Assembly: GCA_024704765.1 (NCBI GenBank)
Contig: JAKMXF010000177.1
Coordinates: forward strand, 673,359-697,027
Direction of reading: 5' to 3'
DNA from: Oopsacas minuta
Taxonomy: Eukaryota; Porifera; Hexactinellida; Lyssacinosida; Leucopsacidae
Length of the DNA stretch: 23,669 bases
Shown here: positions 17,656-23,669 of the stretch, one piece after another
Layout of the letters: each line of letters starts with the position of its first letter
Position numbering within the stretch: position 1 is the first letter of the stretch
Notes under the pieces: generated by a model
Seen by the model: the letters and a program-made list of their open reading frames with translations, nothing else
Databases searched by the model: none
What the model was told of the DNA's origin: nothing
Translations under genes and position numbers: made by a program

Positions 17656-18785
17656 TAATTTAATAGGGTTGTATAAACAATTGAGTTGAGATGGAGAATT
17701 CCAATTTAGCATGGCTCTCAACTCACACGATCTTGTCGTGTCCCACGATTTTCGGTCTATATCAGCGCTGGACGAAAAGAAATTCCATAGTGGCTAAATT
17801 AGCCACCACCTCGCATAACTAAGCTAAAACATACGGTGTTTTGGCGGCTTCCACCAGATTTGTCGAGTGCTGGCCTATATTGACTAGAAAACCCTTGATT
17901 TCATACAAAACTAATACAAAGTTGTACACATCCCGATAGAATCGTGAGATTTTTCACGAATTTCACGATTTCGAATCTTTTAATGTTGAGAGACCTGTTG
18001 CGTAGGATTCTGGCCAGCATATAATGTATTATTGTCGTAGGATTTTGACCCTAAAGTAATCTTCTCTTTCATTTGACTTTTTCGAATTCCATACACTTTC
18101 ATTACCTAATTACCACTAAATGTACGTAATGTAATTCAACTTTAGGCTAGCTATACGTATACGTAACTGAATAAGCAAGTCAATTTAGAGTTGGATTCTA
18201 GAAAGTAGTGAATTTGTTTGATAACATGTAAGCTATGTTCCCACTACGTATAACAAATTTACAATATGTATAATTATCCAAAATGCCAAAAATAGACAGT
18301 ATATATAAATATTTTATAATAATATCACTTGGACAGAAGGTGGTAGGTATTTGATAATTGTATTTAATAACTCATAATAAATAATATAATTTAATATGTC
18401 AATCAATATATTGCAATATATTCTATCAAATAACAAAATTTTTGCCAGCATTAGCATGATAATGAATATTCGGAATATCTTAAGTACGAATTGTAGGCGA
18501 TTTCATCTTTGCCCATTTCTCTATACTTCCTAACAAGCTTTAAGGAATAACCACTGAAATATGTTCATCTATTGGACAAGCATAGACTATGCATTTGTTA
18601 CTGGTGTCTTGGTATAATGTTGATACACATATAGAGTTGAGGTGAAAACCGCGAGCCTCTGGCACGCTGCATACTCCTGGATAACACTAGATTTCTATAA
18701 ACAAAACAAGTCAGCTGCGATGACCTCCTCCTTCCCCTTACAGCCACCCCCTAACGCTAAACGTTTAACGTTAACCTCACCTTGT

Positions 18786-21017
18786 TTATGTGTGCAGTGT
18801 AGGAGCGAGTTTCTCATGTAGTTGGGTTAAGTAGGTGTTATTGACAAGGGCTGATAGTATTCGAGGTTTCAATTGAAGTAGCTCAGAGTCGATATTTTCA
18901 TAGATTGAGTGTTGTTGCGGTGTTTCAAACGTTTCCTCCATGGTATCCAGGTTCAATATATCATCCAAAGAATCTAAATACATAATAAATATGTGAAATG
19001 TAGGATTGCTATTACAGTATAACTCGGATAAGACGTACCCCCTCGGGAAACAGAAATTAGTACGTCTTAAGCCGAGTTCTACTGTATTAATCGAATCAAT
19101 ACAGAACACAACTAGTTTTATATGTACGTAATCATGGGCTGAGTCAATTAGTTATAGTTCAGTACAATATTGTCTCGCTAATATATTTACCGCTAGAAGG
19201 GAATTTGCAAGATCTTTTGGACTTCTTTGATTTGCCTGTCTTCGTTCGAACCTGCCTTTTTTCGTTCATGCGAGAATGATATTTTCGTGATAGATGGATA
19301 GGTAATTTTGTTGTTTTGCTATCTGGGTGTTTGCGAGCATCTAGGTGGCTTGGTTTAACTTTCTCTATCGTATATGGTCCCAAATATTTCTTTGCATCTT
19401 TTGTTCCTGGGAGTCGCTTGGCTTTCTTTAAATTATGTACAAGTACTTCATCTCCTTCCACAAATTCTGATCTAAAGTTAAACAATGATTATACAAAGAA
19501 TTATAATCTGCCAATTACGTACAGTTTGTAATTATGCTAATTATATAACTAAAGTAAGTATTTTGGAATTTAAGAATTCATATAATTGAGGAAACAAGAA
19601 ATTAGTTCCGATTCAAGATTATTTCATATTTACCTGATTATACAACAGTCAGTGAATTGAATTTAATTTTAGTAAGAGATGATGTATGAAATTCCAACAT
19701 GTTACATCACAACAAGAATGTGTTTCGTTATTGCTTACCTGTTGTGTCTAACTTTGCTGTCATATGTTTTCAATAGCAGTCATCCTGTCAGCTTTACGTG
19801 TTGAAGAAAGATTTTCTATCCATTCGTTATCAATTATAGGAAAGTCAAATGGGCGTTGTTCGTTTGCATCCATTTGAATATTCTCATTTTCTGATGCTTC
19901 TGCCTCTGAGATATCAGCTTCGGTTAGTAATCCGGGGTTAGTTGGAGAGGGGATAAGATTGAGAAGGTTAGATGTATCAAAGTCTCTCCCAAACATGAGA
20001 TAAAAGGGTGTGTAGCTTGTAGAGATTTTGGTTTGAGTATTTGCTGCTAGTACTGCTGTCTGTAATTTCTCTGTCTATTCAGTGTCCCCATCAGATTGCA
20101 TCTTGTTGATTTTTCTATTTGTAAAAAGTGTTGAATTGATTCAAAGTTATCTAATTATAAACGACGTGTATTAAACGTATGTTATGCTTATAATATATAT
20201 ATATTTATATTTAGCATCAATACTCACGTTTTCAATATTTTGTTGTGTGACTCAACAAGTCCGTTACTTTGTGGGTGGTATGCTGTGGTTCTTCTGGTGT
20301 TGACATTTATCTTGTGAAATTCTTGAAATTCCTATTTTGAAAGTAAATAAGAGAACAATGACAATCTACTACACACGTGTATTTAGTCTTGTACAACAAT
20401 AGTAAGAAAGACAATACAATTAATAAGGTATATTTTCCATCAGAAGGTAGTAGCATTAATTCGTAAATTCTTATTTATTAGTATTTAACATAAATTAAAT
20501 TCCAATTTTTCAGACGGTTTCTTAAATATGGCTATCAGGACGCACAATTTCCTACCAGGGTATATATTGAAGCAATGCGCTGACAATTGACAATGCAACA
20601 TATTACGTACGTATATCCAATATAGTAAGTTGCATTGTGAATCGGGAATAATTTACTTGGTGTATTTACAATTACTAATCTCGAGTATGTAAAAATATGA
20701 GTTACCTTGCTTGAGAATTCTGTTCCCTGATCATGTTGGAGGATGTTAGGTACGCCGAATGAGAGATAAATTTCCTGTAAACAATCCAATATTTCTTTAG
20801 AAGTTTAAGTCTTGAGTGGTCGGGCAATTACAAATTTACTCAGGTAGCATACGATTACAAGAATGTGCTGAAATCCAAGTACAGTGCGAGACATATTGCA
20901 TACAAGGTCAATTCCACAATGGCGCCATGGTTCTTCAGGAGGAGGAATAGGTTGAAGCTCTCGTTGTGGCTGAGGAAGTAGAGCAGCAGCGGTTTGACAG
21001 TCATGGCAAGTTCGGAT
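18786..21017 (-). pseudogene. Five-exon Ty3/Gypsy-type integrase gene (GIN1/KRBA2/Ginger-like)
   Basis: Exons on the minus strand are 21017-20706, 20331-20228, 20114-19739, 19471-19191 and 18973-18786. Every boundary has AG before and GT after, and the phase carries correctly across all four introns. Exon 1 has CHDC (end of the H2C2 finger), GIDLV with the first catalytic Asp, YLSKFVIARPL, and QHDQGTEFSS with the second Asp. Exon 2 has RTTAYHPQSNGLVESHN with the catalytic Glu. Exon 3 has YTPFYLMFGRD, the usual motif after the core. Exon 4 has FVEGDEVLVHNLKKAKRL..KYLGPYTIEKV, the C-terminal SH3-like DNA-binding part. Exon 5 is an acidic tail ending THT and TAA. Breaks: TAA at 20805-20807, TAG in exon 3 at the place of a tryptophan (about 20075), and a frame change near 19768. 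No reverse transcriptase or long terminal repeat is visible. Upstream, GHLGRSK at 21068-21092 may be a piece of the H2C2 finger. Confidence 0.8.
19015..19084. mobile_element. 70-bp inverted-repeat mini-element in an integrase intron
   Basis: The left end CAGTATAACTCGGATAAGAC pairs with the right end, which read inverted is CAGTAGAACTCGGCTTAAGA. TA flanks both sides (19013-19014 and 19085-19086). It lies inside the last intron (18974-19190) of the integrase gene and resembles pogo/Tigger-type miniature elements. Its insertion shows that the intron existed earlier. Confidence 0.65.
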
Positions 21018-21609
21018 CTAGAACAGGAAATGATTTAATTGTCAGTTTGCAGTCTAGTCTAATGTAATTTGCTACGTCCCAGATGTCCCACCAGCTATCC
21101 AAATTACTAACTACCGCAAGGATCATTAGTTGTTAGATACATGGTTGGTTGGTTGGTCGGTTATACCGCACAAATAGATTTCCATATGATAAAATTGTAT
21201 ACCGGTATACTAAATATCATCAGATCGCACAATATTAATTTTACAATCGAACAAATAAAGCTGTATACAGTAGAATAATTACAAGGTGAATAACCTCAAA
21301 CTATAAAATACATGCTGTTCTCAGACTTAACAACCCCTTTTGCAAATTTCCCTGGATTTCACGATATTCCCCGATTACACCCGAAAATATCAAGAAATAT
21401 AGCAAAACATAGCAAATTTCCCTGCATTTGTAGTGAAATCCCGGGTAATCCAGGGATCCCTGGAGGGTTGGAAAGTCTGTGTTCCCAGCCACATTTTCAT
21501 GAAAATCACATATGAAAGAAATAAGTAATTTAGTAACTCACGTAGGATCCAACATCATTGTATATACCATTCCAATCATATTTGTTTCGGATACCATCAA
21601 TATATGAGA
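21018..21609. other. Upstream flank of the integrase gene, mostly unassigned
   Basis: Holds a possible piece of the integrase zinc finger at 21068-21092 (GHLGRSK on the minus strand) and a run of GGTT repeats near 21143-21160. 21340-21470 has two related strings, AAATTTCCCTGGATTTCACG and AAATTTCCCTGCATTTGTAG. Overlapping open frames there on both strands have no recognisable product. Confidence 0.4.
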
Positions 21610-22395
21610 ACATCAAATTTTACACAAATAAATATTGAACATTTTCAAGAATTTGCCAAATTTTGTCTCTAGTAAGCATTTATTTAGCAAAATATGTCAT
21701 TCTTCGATGCCACGTAGAACGTTAAATATTGCAATTATCAACTCAAAGTGAATCAATCAAATGATTTATAGATACTTTTGTATAATTTGTCAAAAATTTG
21801 TCATTCAAAAGTTGGCTAGTTTTTGAGTTAAAGCAGAAACCATGGATGACTATTGTTAGGGAATATTCAATAACAACTCGAGAATCAACAAAATTATCGT
21901 AAATCATACTATCCAATGTATACTCTATACCCGACTTCCTATACCCTTGTAATACATTTTCATATGAAACAATTGAAGAGTAGTGCGGAATATTGAAAAT
22001 GACCATGTATGGGCATCGTCACATTGGTGAGAGATATCATATCAAAATGTATTGCAAGGGTATGGGAAGTCGGGTAAATAGTATAAATTAACTATTCTGA
22101 TTTTACGACAAGTTTTCATGATTCTCGAGTTATAATTGAATATTCATTAATAATTGTCATCCATGGTCTCTAACAAAACTCTACAACGAGCCAACTTTTG
22201 AATGACAAATTTTGACAAATTATACAAAAGGATCTATAGATCACTTCAATTATTCACTATGAGTTGATACATGCAATATTACACGTTCTACAAGGGGTCA
22301 ATGAATGATATATTTTACTAAATAAATGCTTACTAGAGACATATGTTTACACATTCCTAAAAGTTTATACCATTTATTTGTGTACAATTTGATGT
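21610..22395. mobile_element. Foldback element, two arms of about 360 bp
   Basis: The left arm 21610 to about 21968 and the right arm about 22037-22395 are inverted homologues around roughly 70 bases of spacer. Matching landmarks, read toward the centre, are ACATCAAATT.TACACAAATA, TCTCTAGTAAGCATTTATTT, TTTGTCATTCAAAAGTTGGC, ACCATGGATGAC, AACTCGAGAATC and CCCGACTTCC.ATACCCTTG. Identity is roughly 80-85% by eye, with small gaps, including about 25 bp more in the left arm near 21655. The 87-codon minus-strand frame at 21743-22006 lies in the left arm; its mirror in the right arm is not open, so I do not treat it as a gene. Superfamily unknown; no target duplication found. Confidence 0.8.
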
Positions 22396-22540
22396 CCTAC
22401 AATAATGTATTACATTTATTCAGCCAAAAATGCATTATCCTGCAAAAAAGAAACTATGTCTATAAATATTTTCAGCTCATAGTGCATCCCTGGTGCCAAA
22501 ATTTCGAGTTACTGTTGGTTCTTATGTCTAGTTGGCCATG
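22396..22540. other. Short unassigned gap before FEM1 copy C
   Basis: No coding or repeat signal is seen. Homology between FEM1 copies C and A ends at about 22541, so this stretch contains the duplication breakpoint. Confidence 0.4.
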
Positions 22541-23573
22541 ATTCAGGCCGTTTACTGAGATAATCCATTGCATACTCATTGTGACATTTGGCAGCTACAA
22601 ATACATGACAGGGGGATTGATACACCTCTGGCACTATGTGGTAAGATATGGAAGGAGATGGAGATTGGGCTCTACATGGAAAGATTATATTAGATCCGAG
22701 CTGGATTAATAGATTGAATATCCCATGGGATTTTCGTCCTATTGCTATGTGAAGTAAGTCTGTTCCTGCAGCTGTTGTCTGACTGAGAACGGCCTTGCGA
22801 TTGGTAACTGTATCCAAATAAATGGTAACTAATATTAAAGTATAATACAGTCAACTCCCAATATTCGAAGCCCAAGGGATCGAGATAATTTCTTCGATAT
22901 GACAGGTGTAATTTTGTTACTTTGACGGTTTCTACATATTACTTACCGAGTAATCTAATAGCATCTTCATTCTCTCTCAATACAGCTACCATAAAAGGAG
23001 CCTGTCCCTCTTGATTAGCTATACTAATATCAGCTCACTGATTCAACAAACACATTATAACTTCCTCTCTATTATGATAAGACGCGGCTCTAAGCGGAGT
23101 AGAATTCGTTGCGTTTGAGTGGTTAATATTCGCCCGGCATCTAGAAGCTCTCTTACAAAATTGACATTACCACCCATAAGAAAACAGAAGTAAACAAAGG
23201 TAAATAACTAATATTTGAAGTTTATACCAAATGCAGCACACCATAAGGCTGTTGCCCCTCCAAACTCATATCCTGTGAAATCAGATTGAACTGTCATTGT
23301 GTATTCAAGATCCTAAACCTCTAGAAAATTCTTCAGGATATAGCTTACTATCATATTTTGACCTTTCTGAGCAGCTAGAATTAACGAAGACCCCTTACTG
23401 ACCTTAGTCTAGAATATATCCTTTGGATGTGTATTCTTTAGTAAAGTTGGTAGTTGAGACTTAAATAATGGAAATTTCCCTTTCGCTGCAGAATCCAATA
23501 ATTCTTTATGTAACAATTCATCTGAGTATGTTGATGACGTTGTTATGTGACGTAGAAGATGGCTACTTAACAT
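22541..23573 (-). pseudogene. FEM1-like gene, copy C (5' part with start codon, broken)
   Basis: ATG at 23571-23573 opens MLSSHLLRHITTSSTYSDEL and runs into the FEM1 first exon, giving the probable native start for this family (truncated in A; B has a rearranged version). Exon 1 is 23573-23228, exon 2 23174-22947, exon 3 from 22807 to the breakpoint near 22541. Exon 1 has TAG in place of the glutamine in IFQPK (near 23410) and TAG in EVLDLEY (near 23317). The acceptor before exon 2 is lost: copies A and B have TTATAG, but here the minus strand reads TTATGG, a change at 23175. Exon 2 lacks a base near 23134 and has TGA near 23039. Exon 3 is open through CHNEYAMDYLSKRPE, a place where copy A is frameshifted. 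The pogo-like element in its second intron keeps only one end (from 22848). Confidence 0.82.
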
Positions 23574-23669
23574 TTCTAATTGAAAGTTCTACAAGTAAAA
23601 TAGCCAATTTTGTAAATATTCAGTAAATAGAATACGATAGAGAAAGAGGGAAATAAATAAATAATTATC
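23574..23669. promoter_or_regulatory. 5' flank of FEM1 copy C, unresolved
   Basis: These 96 bases would contain the 5' untranslated region or promoter of the copy with the original ATG. The sequence is AT-rich with a GA-rich run (23636-23652) and no decisive core-promoter motif. The window ends here. Confidence 0.25.

Larger units (their letters stand above)
17000..18785. other. Non-coding region with small inverted-repeat elements
   Basis: Apart from the elements at 17038-17566 and 17593-17655, I find no gene. The 95-codon plus-strand frame at 17287-17574 lies inside the first element and resembles no family I know. 17660-18785 is AT-rich, with scattered short palindromes such as GTGGCTAAATTAGCCAC at 17790-17806. 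Confidence 0.45.

Noticed and set aside
21743-22006. 87-aa minus-strand frame in the foldback
   Set aside because: The homologous right arm does not keep it open, and the sequence resembles no known protein.
1-23669. tRNA, rRNA, riboswitch, bacterial promoter or ribosome-binding signals
   Set aside because: None was seen; introns and animal transposons make bacterial signals inapplicable.

Overview
This is AT-rich, intron-containing DNA from a eukaryote, most likely an invertebrate animal and possibly a non-bilaterian such as a sponge or cnidarian. The reasons are a FEM1-type ankyrin gene, EGF-like cysteine-rich coding sequence, GT..AG introns, and a dense mix of animal DNA transposon families (hAT, MULE, mariner, P/THAP, pogo-like miniature elements). 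The taxon is inference; no rRNA, tRNA or mitochondrial marker is present. No host gene in the window looks intact, and most of the sequence is broken transposons and gene copies.

Layout. 1-330 holds nothing recognisable. 331-624 is a broken piece of a cysteine-rich family. A minus-strand EGF-like gene is cut in two: its upstream part lies at 7887-8561 and its downstream part at 630-1045. The roughly 6.8 kb between them is a composite insertion, made of a decayed hAT element (about 1046-3139) and a MULE-like element (3140-7877). The MULE-like element has long terminal inverted repeats built from a 15-bp minisatellite. It carries two transposase copies in inverted orientation (4514-5743 and 5950-7179) that appear identical over 1230 bp, although the sequence just outside that segment has diverged.

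8585-12000 is a nearly full-length FEM1-like gene on the minus strand (copy A). It has small introns, frameshifts and stops, and a DD37D mariner element (9267-10575) with clear terminal repeats and TA duplications sits in its last exon. A second FEM1 copy (B, 12015-13105, plus strand) lies head to head with copy A, making a palindrome of about 2 kb. A third copy (C, 22541-23573, minus strand) keeps the start codon but has stops and a lost splice acceptor. All three share the same intron positions, so they are DNA-level duplications and not retrocopies.

13106-18785 is mostly transposon debris: an hAT C-terminal fragment (13820-14190), a miniature element with perfect 25-bp terminal repeats (14292-14564), a P-element/THAP9-like transposase remnant (14823-16454), and further small inverted-repeat elements. 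18786-21017 is a five-exon minus-strand gene for a Ty3/Gypsy-type integrase (GIN1/KRBA2/Ginger-like). Its splice sites and reading phase match from exon to exon, but it has two in-frame stops and one frameshift. 21610-22395 is a large foldback element of unknown family.

The genes do not form a working pathway. Three points deserve most attention: the identical inverted MULE arms with diverged edges, the spliced integrase gene, and the repeated duplication and inversion of a FEM1 gene, a family known for substrate receptors of cullin-2 ubiquitin ligases.
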